A stretch of 64,000 nucleotides of DNA from Myrica gale (taxonomy: Eukaryota; Streptophyta; Magnoliopsida; Fagales; Myricaceae): contig OZ005608.1 of NCBI GenBank assembly GCA_963930655.1, positions 3,906,001 to 3,970,000 of the forward strand. Direction: 5' to 3'. Both the position numbers and the translations under genes were made by a program. The notes beneath the pieces were generated by a model that did no database searches, was not told the origin of the DNA, and saw nothing but the letters and a program-made list of their open reading frames with translations. Below are positions 11,901 to 23,419 of the stretch, piece by piece. How positions within the stretch are numbered: the first letter of the stretch is position 1; each line of letters starts with the position of its first letter.

Positions 11901-14599
11901 TCTCTCTGTTGCATAAACTGAAACGGTTAATGTGGTACTTCTCAAAACTGGATAACATGAGATCGAGCATAGTAGCTACTGGGATACAAATTGAGTTGAA
12001 GCTTAACGGTGGGTATTGGAGTATGACTTGATAGTTGCTCATGAGATAATCAGACTTAGAGAATTATGTTCATAATGCCACCTCCCCCCCCCCCCAACAA
12101 CCCACCCACACCAAAGGAATTAAAAAACAAAAGTGGGGAAAAATGCACTCTTTTCTTTGGCTAGGACCTTTTTATCTTTCAGAGGAGTGTCCAGCTTTCG
12201 GTAGGATTAGGATTTTGATAGCTTGGCGTGTGCGGGTACCTTTAGCTTGATATGTAGAATTGGTTACAATTGTATGCTTTGTTCAGGCATAAATAGGCAT
12301 AATGTAAGAATCAGTTTTATCATAAATGATTTGTTTATCAGTTGGTGTGATATTTCTTTGTAGATGTTGGATGCTTCACAGACGCTCTTGCCTGCAGGTG
12401 AGCTAAAGAGACGATTTGATCAAGAAGGTAAAGAATTATTATCATGCTCCCCCTAATATAAGCCTATTTGTTTGAGTAATTTTACAGTTTGCCATAGCAA
12501 GTGTTTTAATACCTGATATGGTAGAACTAAATTTTATATGTTAATAAACTAGGAGCTAGTAAACAATTTAGAGTATTAATTGTAGACAATAAATATAAAA
12601 AGTCCGCGAGTCTTTATGTTTATGGATGGATATAGGGATAAATATGCATGTATAGTGATATATGCTTCTGTATGGGTGGATTTTATACGCTGTAGGTGTA
12701 TATGCACATGCATTTGGGACTGCGTGCACGTAGAGCACTAAGCACACAGTTATTGTGTGTATTGTGTACTACGTGCACTGTGTTTAGGAGCAAAGGAGTG
12801 ACAAATGGAAAGTGAGAATAAAGTGGAAATAGGCTTGATTATTTTGTTCCTTTGTGTTGAAAGGAAAGAGAAGGGAGACCAGCATCGTATTCTTAAGTAT
12901 TTAAGGAGTGAGAAAGAAGCTGATCCTAAGAATAGGGCTGCACAAAACCGGATTGCAGACCGGACCGGATTTGCGGTCCGGTCCGGTCTTGATTGTGTAA
13001 ATCCGATCCGGTCCAGATATTTTGAAAACCGATCTGAATCGGACCAGATTAAAAAAAAAAACTAACTAATAGTCTAATACTATGCGTAATGCGTCCTGCA
13101 CGCAAGGCCCCTTGCTCGCGTCACGCGTAGGACCCCTTGCCCGGTTGACCGGTGCCGGGGCGGTTGGGGTTTTGGGGACACCGTCGATGCACAGCCCTAG
13201 CAGAGCCCCATCCGAATATTTTTCTTCGCATAAGTGCTTCTAAGCTTTTCCACAAGAAAATAATCAAAATATCACCTTTTTTGGGTTTTGTCTATTGCAG
13301 AAGAGTTGGTATAAAACTTTTCTGGTTTAGATAAAATTTATTGAATTCATTTCAACCACTAGAATTCACTCAATGCCTTCATGCCTATAAGTTGTAACCT
13401 GTTTGGTCAAATCCAGATTTATATTCAGCCACCATGAAGTAAGCTGCAATGTATAAGTCAATTTTTAGAGCTATGAACTAGCTACTTAATTTTATATGAA
13501 TGTAGACCTAATGACAGTCCAAAGCATTAAATATCGACCTTTAGTCAAGAAAATTTTAGGAGATCAATGAGAGCCAGAGCTAATCTAATCATGCATTAAT
13601 GATAAGTAAGATATATATTTTTCTCCTAAACACCTATTTTATATATCAACATATTTTAAATTGGTATGAGGAGTTAGAGAATCGAATGCTCTTATACTAA
13701 TTACTATAGTCTCTCTGCAATGGATAAAATACAAGAATAACATCTATTTTGATTATATATTCATTTGGTAAGTATTAAGTAAATATATATTTATTAAAAT
13801 TAGAAGAATAATTTTTTAACAAAATTTATTAATACTAACATAGTAACATTAATTATCTGACCATAAAATGATTAGAAATGAAACTTTATTTGAATGAATT
13901 CACATTTTTTTATTTTAAAATTTGAGCTGAAAAAAAAAACAGAAACCAGTCTGGACCACTTACAAGTGGTCCGCGTTGTGCAGCCCTACCTAAGAATGTC
14001 CTTGGTTCCGTGGTTCTATGCAATCATTAGGACCATGTCCTTTCCTGAAAAGTTAAATTAGTCGTTCTTACCTTATGCACAGCTTTATTTTGTAATATGA
14101 AAATCCTAATCCCAAACTCTTCTGCAGGCATCTCTTTGGAAAGCCCCGTTGTAACTTCATGTGGCACTGGAGTAACTGCATGCATCCTCGCATTGGTCTC
14201 TCTCTCTCTCTCTCTCTCTCTCTAATATTGTACTGTATTAACATTTGCTTGATGGGTAGCTAGAAGAAAACTCATAGATTGGCAGTAGGTTAGATAAGAT
14301 ATAATTTTCATCTTATGTCCATTCAGTTAGTAGGAAGATTCCGAAATGATTAATCATACCTTGTAATGGTCAGATGCCTATACTTTCATCCAAAAATGAT
14401 TGCATGCCAATAGAGCTGGTTTTGTGGTAAATGATTGTACTGACAATAGAACAACCTTGAAAATGGAACTTCACGTGCATGTATTTTGCAGGGTCTCCAC
14501 CGACTTGGGAAGCCTGATGTCGCTGTCTATGATGGATCTTGGACTGAATGGGGGGCACACTCTGATACACCTGTTGAAACCTCAGAGATTGTTGTGTGA
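2913..14599 (+). CDS. STR1: Thiosulfate/3-mercaptopyruvate sulfurtransferase (STR1 type)
   Basis: The product moves sulfur from 3-mercaptopyruvate or thiosulfate to an acceptor such as cyanide or thioredoxin; plant STR1 is mitochondrial. Exons: 2913-3056 (donor uncertain), 4315-4503, 6676-6735, 6937-6999, 8343-8467, 8571-8733, 9487-9546, 10263-10321, 11131-11212, 12364-12427, 14128-14195, 14492-14599, giving about 394 residues. All junctions after exon 1 are GT-AG and keep phase. Two rhodanese domains are visible: N-terminal ([23 protein letters not shown], [25 protein letters not shown]) and C-terminal ([22 protein letters not shown]). The catalytic cysteine is in [13 protein letters not shown] in exon 11. 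The first residues ([15 protein letters not shown]) look like a mitochondrial presequence. Exon 1 needs a phase-0 donor; 3057 fits best. The gene is unusually long because its introns carry a 5S rRNA copy and a hAT element. Confidence 0.93.
5600..5818 (+). mobile_element. Possible retroposon 3' end (LINE-like tail) in STR1 intron 2
   Basis: The segment ends in an AATAAA-containing stretch, then 'cccttatc' and a run of nine A. This is the same kind of terminus as the better-supported retroposon at 44,756-44,963. No clear target-site duplication or 5' end was found, so the start is approximate and the call tentative. Confidence 0.3.
9103..9221 (+). rRNA. 5S ribosomal RNA (isolated copy in STR1 intron 6)
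   Basis: The 119-base sequence reads as a complete plant 5S rRNA. It starts GGGTGCGATCATACCAGC, holds the internal control region (around CAGTTAAGCGTGCTTGGGCG) and ends GTCCTCGTGTTGCACCCC; the two ends pair as helix I. TTTT follows a few bases downstream, which could stop RNA polymerase III. It lies in the sense direction within intron 6 of the sulfurtransferase gene. Plant 5S genes normally sit in long tandem arrays, so this single copy is either a dispersed gene or a retroposed or translocated copy. Whether it is transcribed is not known. Confidence 0.93.
12933..13988. mobile_element. hAT-type non-autonomous DNA transposon (1,056 bp)
   Basis: The element is bounded by a perfect 13-bp terminal inverted repeat (TAGGGCTGCACAA at 12933-12945, its reverse complement at 13976-13988). 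It is flanked on both sides by the 8-bp duplication CCTAAGAA (12925-12932 and 13989-13996). An 8-bp duplication with TAGGG-type ends is diagnostic of the hAT superfamily. The first 100 bases hold repeated CGGTCCG-like motifs, typical subterminal transposase-binding repeats. No transposase reading frame is present. It sits in intron 10 of the STR1 gene; the identical duplications suggest a fairly recent insertion. Confidence 0.9.
14197..14222. repeat. (CT)n microsatellite
   Basis: An uninterrupted CT dinucleotide run lies directly at the 5' end of STR1 intron 11, so the splice donor itself reads GTCTCTCT. Confidence 0.9.
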
Positions 14600-15110
14600 C
14601 ATTATTGAAAGCTTCCAGCACTAAGCGCAACACCAGGTTTCTCATACTCAGATTGTGATGAAAAAGGTTGCAACAGCCAAAAACCATCGAATGCTTTGTC
14701 ATAATTATCAAATGTCAGTTTTGTTTCACTCTTTAAAATCTGATCTTGGGGTGTTGAATTCGGAAAAGTAATCTCTCTAGGTAAGTGGTGGAAGAGGAAC
14801 ATTGGGATGGGATGTAAGGTGTCACATTTTGTTGATCTTAAAAATAAATAATCAGCACCATGATTTTCCTTTGCAAATCCAGCTGGTAATGGAGAGATTA
14901 ATTCCACCAACTTGACTGCCCTTGAATCTAGCACTTGACCTCATGGATTTGGCTTTTTCATACTGGAAAGAGGTCATGTTTCATTAGAGCTTGTTCTACC
15001 TTGATATCTCCGAGTCTCCGCCAAATTGCAGTGTCGGCATCTTTATGACAGGTGCACTATATCAAGAGCCCCATGGGTTCTGCAGTGTCGTCATCTTTTT
15101 GGTTGCTAAG

Positions 15111-15369
15111 AAAAGGTAGTGAAGTTACAGGAATCTGATGTTTGATCTCTCTCTTCTACCCAAAGGGTTTTCTATGTTTTATGTTGTGTTGTGTTTTTTT
15201 TTTTGTCTTGTCTTCTTGGAAAACATTATTGTTTCCCTGCCAAAAGGTAGTGAAGTTACAGGAATCTGATGTTTGATCTCTCTCTTCTACCCAAAGGGTT
15301 TTCTATGTTTTATGTTGTGTTGTGTTTTTTTTGTCTCGTCTTCTTGGAAAACATTATTGTTTCCCTGCC
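15111..15369. repeat. Tandem duplication of about 130 bp
   Basis: Two nearly identical units lie head to tail: 15111-15241 and 15242-15369. They differ by the length of a T run (about 12 versus 8) and a single T/C change. The second unit is followed at once by AATAAA, so the pair may lie in the 3' UTR of the STR1 transcript. The near identity indicates a recent event. Confidence 0.9.
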
Positions 15370-15563
15370 AAATAAAGTTGTGTTCTGCAGCGATTAGGTG
15401 GATCAGAAGCTTTCTAGGTACACAAAATTTATAAACAAATACGTTAGTTAAAAGACAAGTGGGCAAACATTTACAAGAAAATCAATGGAGAGGAAAAAAT
15501 AGACACGCCTACAACTAAAACATAGGGGAAGGAAGATATTCTGCTCGCAATGCAGCCTTGTTG

Positions 15564-17327
15564 TCAATTCTCTGATGTGAGCAGCTGATTGAGCACTTTA
15601 GAAATTGAAGGCTCAGATTGGATGTCACGATGCTTTGCTAATATTTGGGCAAGCTCCTTTGGGACCAAGCATTTCTCCTCCAAATATAGCTTCTCTTGAA
15701 CCGCTGGAGATGCGAGGATGATTTGCACTTCTTCCGTGGGAGTTGCCTCACAGGTTTCCTGCACAGAAAAAAATAATTTTCTGATATCTATATACTATAC
15801 TATATATATTTATGTATATAATCCATACTATTTATATACTGGTTATTATTGCCTCAAACAAACAAAAAAGCATATGAATAACGAATCTGGTCGGACTTCT
15901 GATTGGGATTGCCATCTGATCTGCCAACAGTGACAATCATGTGTCGAGGAGATTTATGAGGGGGAAATGCCACATCCCCTCCCCTTCCCTTCATCTTTTG
16001 TCTCACGCTTTTCAACTCTCTCCTAAAGTCTCGCGTATTTATCGCTTAACTTCCTTAATTTTCTCACCTGCTTTCTTTAACTGTCTCCTGAACTCTCTCT
16101 CTCTCTCGAACAGTTCTTAGTTCTTACCGAGATTGGTGTCATTGGACCCAGCCCACTTAAGCCCGGCCATAGCTACATGGCAGGGGGCCTCCCAAATAAC
16201 AGTGGTTCGAACCCACTGTTGTAATTGTCACTAGTTCTAAGGTGACAATAGGCCATTTCAATGCCGAGAGCAATCTCCCAATGCTTCTAAAACTTCATGA
16301 TCAATTATGAGGGTTCATTTCAAGCCTAAAGACCCGAGCCAAATTAGCCGCGATCTTCAAATACGACAACTGAATAAACTTACAACTAAAAGTTACGGCG
16401 CTAAAGGAGAGGTGAATGAGAAAATTGTTGGACTTTGGCCGTGCATGCATTTTCATAAAAACTAGATAGCTAGCTAGCTATTCTATATACGTGCAAATTC
16501 GAAAATAGATGGAATATGGCAAGAAGAAAACTTTCTTTTTCTAAGCGAAAGAAGAAAACTTTTAAGTTAAAAAGTTGTTCCAAAAAGTGAAAAGAGTCCT
16601 AGACTATGACCATCATGATTGTGAACTGAACTCAAACTAGCCACCAAAATTCCAAATCAAAACCACAAACCTGGAATGACCCCATGAGTTCGAGAATCCC
16701 AACTTGGGCCTGCATGTACTTCACGTACTTGGAAGCAGCGTCGAGCATCTCAGCTGTGTTCATTTTAGTTCCCCCAGGGATCATCTTCCCTAGCTCTTGA
16801 GTCTTCTCAGTGATCTTCCTTCTCCTTTCCCGAGCCGCAATGCTCTGGGCTGACACAACTCTTTCATCAGTTTTCTTTAAACACTCCACATTTTGGGTGC
16901 AATCAACCTGTGGACAACAATACTCGGGCATCGGGGAGAAGAGGCCGTCAGGTAAAAACGCGGGCACGGAACAAGAATTTGGAATAAGCCCGTCAACGAA
17001 AGTTGGTGCAAAATCCGAGCAATATTCATTCTCGTAGCATCTTTGGCGTTTTGGGTATAAGAAGGGATCAAAATCTAGTTGAGGTGTTAAAACTTCAGTG
17101 AGAGAGATGAGAGGATCACAATGAGAGAAGCATGGCAGAAGATGGCTGTAATTTTCAGGGTGGAGGAAACCCTCGGGATCATACAGTGGTTGAAGCAAGG
17201 TGTTTGGGAGATCAAAATTGTCGGCATAGCTGAGGAGCTCTCCTGCTAGCTCTGCGTGCTGGAAAGTACTCATTTCTGAGTTCAGGTTTTGGAGTGCTCC
17301 CAACTTGGAGGATGTAGTCAAGGCCAT
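15564..17327 (-). CDS. bHLH transcription factor (bHLH52/53-like)
   Basis: A nuclear basic helix-loop-helix DNA-binding protein of about 283 residues. Two coding exons run on the minus strand: 17327-16671 and 15758-15564, with donor at 16670-16669 and acceptor at 15760-15759, both in phase 0. The bHLH region in exon 1 reads SAQSIAARERRRKITEKTQ, then loop and helix 2 (MNTAEMLDAASKYVKYMQAQ), like Arabidopsis bHLH52/53. Exon 2 gives the family's C-terminal tail (ASPAVQEKLYLEEKCLVPKEL). An ATG further upstream at 17354 is open in frame, but it lies in a probable 5'-UTR intron (donor 17677, acceptor 17340), so ATG 17327 (MALTTSSK) is preferred. The basic region has the ER-RR arrangement, so DNA binding is likely; the target genes are unknown. 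Confidence 0.9.
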
Positions 17328-17339
17328 GGCTGCAGAAGC

Positions 17340-17778
17340 CTGGAGAAGAGACATAATGCATGATCATTTACACGGCGACCATAATATTAGTTAAAGCATC
17401 AAACTGACGCGTAGCAAATTATTTTTTGTTCCTCTCCAACTAGCTAAATGCTTTTTAGCAGGTCTAGTAGTTTTAGAGACTAGCTGTCGGCACAAAAAAC
17501 AGAAGTAAAAAGGTAGCATGAACAGCTGCATCGTACATAATCCTACTGGGGCATGCAGTATATTATCTAATTAAAAATTTTGATAGAGAAAAAAATAAAC
17601 ACGAAGCATGCCCCATGCAGATATATTAAGTACAGAAAAAGAATCCGAGAGAGAGACAGAGGGAGAGGGAGAGAGACCTGGTGAAAAGACGCTGTCCAAG
17701 GAAGAATCCGTTGTTTGTTGAAGTAGACAGAACCAGACCTCAGATGACCTTTACTTCACTTATACAAAACTATATAAA
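17340..17778 (-). promoter_or_regulatory. bHLH promoter TATA box and 5'-UTR intron
   Basis: On the minus strand a TATATAG-type TATA box lies at about 17770-17778. A probable 5'-UTR exon follows and ends at a CAG/GTCTCT donor (17678/17677). The UTR intron runs to a TTCTCCAG acceptor at 17341-17340. These sites were read from sequence only; no transcript evidence is available. The intron placement decides the start codon of the bHLH gene. Confidence 0.5.
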
Positions 17779-17823
17779 CTGCCATTATCCTCACTGCCTC
17801 AGTGTACTCTTAAGTGCGTGTAC

Positions 17824-17825
<2 letters not shown>

Positions 17826-17858
<33 letters not shown>
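17826..17858. repeat. (GT)n(GA)n compound microsatellite
   Basis: A short GT run passes directly into a GA run upstream of the bHLH gene's TATA box. CT/GA tracts are common in plant promoter regions. Confidence 0.85.
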
Positions 17859-18204
17859 GGTGGGGCGGTTTGTGGGTTGAGATAAATCCGGAAGTGGAGG
17901 CTTGGAGCAGTTAACGACTTGCGACTTGCGAGGAAAGCGGCCTTTGCTTAATGGAAAACCGTTACTGGGCTTTTCAGCTTGGAGCTAGGGAGGCATTGGC
18001 AGCCTAAAGCTTAATTTCTTTCTTTCTTTCTTTCTTTTTTTAATGAATTTTCCGTAATATTTTAATTTTAATAAAGCTCCCTGACCTTAGATTAATTAAT
18101 TCAGTTATGTAATTATTCAATTTCAGTAACATTTTCAACATGCACTTTTTTTTCATTTTTTTAACGATTCAATATTTAAACGACGACGTCCGTTTATAAT
18201 TTCT

Positions 18205-18395
18205 ACTATCTTCGTGAGTGTTTGTGTAAGTAAATTTGTGAAAATGTGAGGAGAGAGAATGAAAGAGTAAAAAAGTTAATAAAAAAGTGAAAAAAAAGTT
18301 AGAGAAAAAGTAAGGAGAGAGAATAAAAAAGTAAGGATGTTAAAATTTTGGTAAAATTTTATTAAAATTATAGTGTAGACAAACGCCATATTCAA
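18205..18395. repeat. AT-rich MITE-like repeat
   Basis: The segment opens with 'gtgagtgtttgtgtaag' and closes with 'gtgtagacaaacgcc', an imperfect inverted pair. Its core of GAGAGAGAAT and AAAAAGTGAA motifs matches the Tourist-like copy at 29,624-29,820. Exact borders and the target-site duplication are unclear. Confidence 0.5.
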
Positions 18396-18477
18396 TTGCT
18401 ATCATCATATAAGTTATATAATCCAGGATATATACAAAACTGATCAATAACCGCTACAATATTATAAAGTAGGACAA

Positions 18478-18479
<2 letters not shown>

Positions 18480-18518
<39 letters not shown>
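18480..18518. repeat. (TA)n microsatellite
   Basis: About 19 perfect TA units in the spacer between the divergent bHLH and patellin genes. The rest of this spacer (about 17,780-19,410) shows no gene; the last 150 bases before 19,411 are pyrimidine-rich and are probably the patellin 5' UTR. Confidence 0.95.
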
Positions 18519-18519
<1 letters not shown>

Positions 18520-19410
18520 CAGACCCATTATGAATAAGATTTACAATTTTGTTTATCATGCTAATGGCTTAATTGTGATTTGTCCGTATTTCTCTTCTTT
18601 GTGTGGAAATGGTCAACATAGTATACGTGTGTCCCGCCATGTTTGTGCACAACGTTATCTTCAAGTCTGGATGAATTAATTCCTTGTTTTTTCTGTACTG
18701 GTAGCTAGGGACATGGTGTTCGTCAAAACCTAAATTCTCTTAATGTACTCCGCAGTCTTGATCTTTCCCTTCAGTTCCCCGCGAGCTATAGCTTTTTCTA
18801 CTTTGTGAGGTTTAGATCATGTCAAATGGGGAAGCAAAACATAAAATGCTCTTGTTTATTGTTTCTCTCCAATTTTATCAGATTTCCTAATTTTTAGTAC
18901 GATGATTCTTCTTGGTGAGGATTACATGTCAAAGGAATATTAACACTGATATGATCATCTCCTTCGATCAAATATATATCATCCAGCCTGATCCTCTTTT
19001 TCCAATCCTGTGGCAAATATAACTTATACCAGTCTAATCTGAATCAGTACTAATCTCTATCTGTACACGTGCAAGGCCATGTTACCGAATATATACCGAG
19101 TCTAAAGAAAACTAGAAAGTAACAGCAATTTCGATGATTTTTTCAAACTCTTAAATATGACCATTGACATGCATGCAGGCCGGTAATTCTCTCTCACTAT
19201 CTCTGTGTCTATGTCGGTTACTATCTCCCCACCAAGCAAAGAACGGAGAAAAAGTAGGAGAGAAAGTGGGGAGAGGCGTAAGGTCTGTGTTCTTCCATGC
19301 GCCCCCTTAATTTCTTTCTTTTTTCTTACGCTTTTCATTCTTCTTTCCCATATATTTTAAGAGCTTTCTTCTTCTTTTCTCTTTTACGTGAGATATTTAC
19401 AACTAATTCG

Positions 19411-22400
19411 ATGGCGGAAACTTCAGAAATGGAGAAAACTGATTCTGATCCTATGAAACAAGAGCAAAAGCCATCTAAGGATGGGAAGAATAAAGATGTC
19501 AGATTGAAAAATATTGTAGAAGATGAAGAAGAGAATGGAGAGGCAAATAAAGAGGATCATGTGCACGAGAAAGAAGGGGTGGTAGCTGATAGTGGAAAGA
19601 ATGTAGCTGAGATTTTAGGGAAGAATTTGGAGAAGGATCAGGAGGAGAGTACTGCTGAAGCTGAGAGAAGGGATGTTTCACCATCTACTGTAGTTCGGAA
19701 TAATTCTTCGGCCAGGGAAGAAATCAAATTCCTCTCGCATTTGAAAGAGCGTGAGAAGAAGACATTGGCCAAGCTGAAAGCGAAGATAGACGAAGTTATC
19801 CGTTGGAAGGTGGTAATGACTGATGAGGATAGAAAGAATGTCAACGAGACAACGGATCAGGAGAAGAAAGATGTTGCTGAAAGAAGGGAAGTTTCAACAC
19901 CGACAATTGAGAACAGTTTATCATCTATAGAGGATAGCAACTTCCCTTCTGATTGGCAAGAATATGAGAAGAAAGCACTGGCCGAGCTGAAAGTGAAAGT
20001 TGAGAAAGCGATTCATGACAATGATTTGTTCAAATCTAACAAGGAGCGAATGCATTTAGAAGCAATTGCAAAATCAATATTGGAGAAAGAGAGCAAAGTG
20101 GAAGGCAAAAAACAAGAAAGTGCAGAAGAGGATGGAAAGTTGGTGATCGAGGGGAAAGCAGAAGAAAAGGCTGAAAAGAAAGACGACAAACAGGGCAAAG
20201 ATCAGTCCAAGCAAGACATTCATGACGAAAAGAAGAATCTCACAGAAGAAACTGCAAAGGAGAGCACCGATGTGACTCTTGAGAAAGAAAAGGTCAACGT
20301 GGATAAGGATATTGCCCTCTGGGGGGTACCATTACTGCCTAGTAAAGGAGACAATGCCACTGACGTAATACTAATGAAGTTTTTGAGGGCTAAAGAGTTA
20401 AAGGTCAATGATGCTTTCGAAATGTTAAGAAATACCCTTCACTGGAGGAGGGAAAACAATATAGATTCGATCTTGGACGAGAACTTTGATGCCGATCTTC
20501 ACTCGATGGGTTACATAAATGGCCTGGACCGCCAAGGTCGCCCCGTATGCTACAACAATTTTGAGTTGCTTGGGGATAATGAGATATATAACAAGATACT
20601 CGGGACCGAAGAGAAGAGAGAAACATTTTTGAGGTGGAGGGTTCAGATGATGGAGAAGGGAATTCAAAAGCTTGACTTCAAGCCTGGTGGTGTCTCCTCA
20701 TTGCTGCAAATCAGTGATGTTAGAGACACTCCAGGTCCCTCAAAGAAGGAACTTCGGATGGCGATAAGACAATTGGCTATTGGGCTCTCCCCGGACAACT
20801 ATCCTGAAATTGTTGCAAAAAATGTAAGATCATGTACTTTACACCCATTAGTCTTCTCCAGGTTGCAGCTGTTTTAATCCATGGTTTAGAATATCTTGAA
20901 CTAAAATTTCTGTGAAGATAACCTAGAAAGATAATTAATCCGAATGCTTTTCTCCAAAATTTTGGTTATAGTAAAATCTTGGTAATATTTTTGTTTTCTT
21001 TTGTTCCTTTCACCTAGTTCATGACTGCAGTAGTGAATATCTAGATTTCCCCAGGCCATGAAAAATTCAAGCTCTGTCTGTCCTACCCTCCCCCATGCGT
21101 GGCGCCATTGCTAACCCATATAGCCGGGGCTTTGCCTAAATTTTTTTTTCTTGTATAGTAGCGAATGATGCTCTCTAATTGGATGGTTAGATTTGGAAAA
21201 AGATAAATATAGCACATGGGTCCTACATTGTTAAATGTTTATTAATTATGTGGCGAGGTAATCTTACAATATCTAATATTAATGCATGAAGTATCTTAAT
21301 TTCTTTCTAATTTGGATCATGTAATTCAGGTACGTACGTAGAAAATAGGAGAGTATCTTACCCTAAATAGAAATGAGATCGATATACACGTTTTGTAAAT
21401 CTTGCCATGAATTTTTCACTTGTGTGTTCTACTTCCAATGAACCATTAAAGTTCGGCCCCTATTTTACCCTGCAAATCCCATCTGGGATACCTTAAAGGC
21501 TGTATTTGACTAATCTTTTTACTAGCTAGACAGAAACTGCCTATTTTATCTTATTCTAGGATGCCATTGATGGTTTATAACCACATGTATTTGCTGCAGA
21601 TCTTCATCAATGTCCCTTTCTGGTTTTACGCCTTTACAGCTCTTCTATCACCCTTCTTAACCCAAAGGACCAGAAGTAAATTTGTGTTTGCACGTCCGGC
21701 CAGGGTTACAGAAACCTTGCTCAAGTGAGAACTCTCAAACTTCTCTTTGCCTCTGTGCATGCAAGTGATCTACCTGAAACCACTGGAACTAATTTATAAC
21801 TAAAAGCATCATTAATGCAGGTACATTCCTGCGGAGGAAATTCCTGTCCGTTGTGGGGGCCTTAAGCGAGAAAATGATTCGGAGTTCTCGAATGAACATG
21901 CTGTCATGGAAGTTCTTGTCAAGGCAGGATCAACAGAAAATGTTGAGATACCTGTACTGGAGGTACACAGAAAGATTCTCCAAGCTCGTGTGAATTATAT
22001 ATATGCTGCCCTTCCGTATTCCTTTCCTTCTCTTTTCTGCTCATGATCAAGTATGAAATATATAAATAATTACTAATGGATGTCAATTCCACGTGATCAT
22101 GCTTCGGCTCAAGTTGGACAAAACACCAGAAACAGCTTGGTTAATGGTCTTTTGGTAGGCTGTAAAACTCTTATAGCAAGCGATTTCCTAGAGGTCTAAC
22201 AGAAAAATGCGTTCTTCTTTTTGTTAACAGGCTGGAATTACTTTGATCTGGGACCTTTATGTCTCGGGTTGGGAAGTGAACTACACGGAGGAATTCGTAC
22301 CAAGCCATGAGGAATCATATACCATTATTGTTCAAAGGGAAAGGAAGATGGGTGGGCAGGAGGGTCCGGTTCGTAACTCTTTCAAGAACAAAGAACCAGG

Positions 22401-22491
22401 AAAAGTCGTGCTTGTAGTTGAGAATTTTTCGTTCAAGAAAAAGCGTGTTCTCTACCGATACAAGATCAAGAACAGCTCCTGTTCTTCTTAA
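19411..22491 (+). CDS. Patellin (SEC14-GOLD phosphoinositide-binding protein)
   Basis: Patellins are plant lipid-transfer-like proteins that bind phosphoinositides and act in membrane trafficking and cell-plate formation. Exons: 19411-20823, 21600-21724, 21821-21962, 22231-22491, all phase-consistent, about 646 residues. The start MAETSEMEKT is chosen; the in-frame ATG at 19297 adds a hydrophobic, unpatellin-like stretch. Residues 1-300 are acidic and Lys/Glu-rich. They contain two related helical blocks, each beginning with an EKK[TA]LA[KE]LK pattern, about 80 residues apart. From about residue 304 comes LWGVPLLPSKG, the CRAL-TRIO N-terminal segment, then the SEC14 lipid-binding domain (PVCYNNFELLGDNEIYNKIL, PGGVSSLLQISDV, INVPFWFYAFTALLSPFL, TQRTRSKFVFARP). 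The C-terminal GOLD domain covers GITLIWDLYVSGWEVNYTEE to VLYRYKIK. Which patellin subgroup it belongs to was not settled. Confidence 0.95.
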
Positions 22492-23419
22492 GCTCCTCGC
22501 CTATATATATCGCACTTGCTGAAGTTAAATAAACAACTGTGAAAATACTAATACTTTTCCGTTTGCTATGTTTGTACAAGAATAATAAGAATTTCCACCC
22601 AAAGAACAAGGTGGTTTTGATTAATTAATATTGCGTATAATTACAAGAGAGTGAGAAGGAAAGTATTTGAGACTGAAAACGTTTGAAACAAATTAATGGA
22701 GTACCTCACATCCAAAAGAAAATGGACGCAGACATTCAACCAGAAAGGATAAAATCTAGCAAAGGCTAAAGAGGAGAATATATATATATATATATGTAGC
22801 TAGTTAAGTTCATTTTCAAAGTTCACAGGATCAACCATTCGAAGACGATGGTTTTCAGGAACTCCAAGTTTGCTTTGATGTGGCGACCAATTTCGCCTTC
22901 CTCTCAGGAGACTGGCCTTCGGGTAGAGAGGCTCTTTATTAAATTTTGAGATACTCTCGACTTTTTCCTCGTGTTTGAACGCTTCTTTCTGAGGGCATGC
23001 GCGAATTCCTGCGGTATTCCGTACGCAAGTGCAGCTAAATCCCCATGAAACGGAGATAAGACCTACCCGCTATCCGCTCGTGCCGATTTAGGGGTTTGTA
23101 CCGGCGGCGAGAGTAGAGTAGTCCTCCAACATGCAGTGGAGAGGAAGGTGGTGTGGGTATTGGGCTTCCGAAAGTGTTGAGGCCCACTCTCATGACCCAC
23201 TAAGGCTGGGTCAAATTTCGAAGTCCAGGTGTAAGTTTGGGCTTCCACTCTTGCTTAACTGAGTCCAGTCCAATTACTAAAAGTGATTTTAATTAATTAT
23301 ATCCAGAAAATAAAAAAAACTCATGTTGTCAAGAGATGGATCGATTCCGTAATTCTCCTTGCAGGTTCAAATTCTCAGTCCAAGTAGAGTAGTAGAACGC
23401 CTGTGTGCGAGAGAAAGAT
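22492..23419. other. Spacer between patellin and MnmM-like gene
   Basis: The first 100 bases are probably patellin 3' UTR, with AAATAA-type signals near 22,530. A (TA)n tract lies near 22,782. From 22,800 to 23,069 a protein-like frame is open on the minus strand (see separate entry). The last 100-200 bases are the probable promoter and 5' UTR of the methyltransferase gene. Confidence 0.5.
22800..23069 (-). pseudogene. Possible gene fragment or last exon, unrecognised
   Basis: An 89-codon frame with no ATG near its start runs on the minus strand to a TAG at 22802-22800. Its composition looks protein-like, with charged stretches such as KEAFKHEEKVES and a tail RGRRNWSPHQSKLGVPENH ... VDPVNFENELN. 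AG acceptor-like sites lie within its first third. It could be the last exon of an otherwise missing gene, a captured fragment, or chance; the plus strand also has a short open frame here. I do not recognise the family. Confidence 0.25.

Noticed and set aside
16150..16265. tRNA-like segment with GGTTCGAACCC in the bHLH intron
   Set aside because: A box B-like match exists but no cloverleaf, box A, poly(A) tail or duplication was found.
17328..17354. Upstream start ATG for the bHLH protein
   Set aside because: It falls inside a likely 5'-UTR intron whose acceptor (TTCTCCAG) lies between it and the ATG at 17,327.
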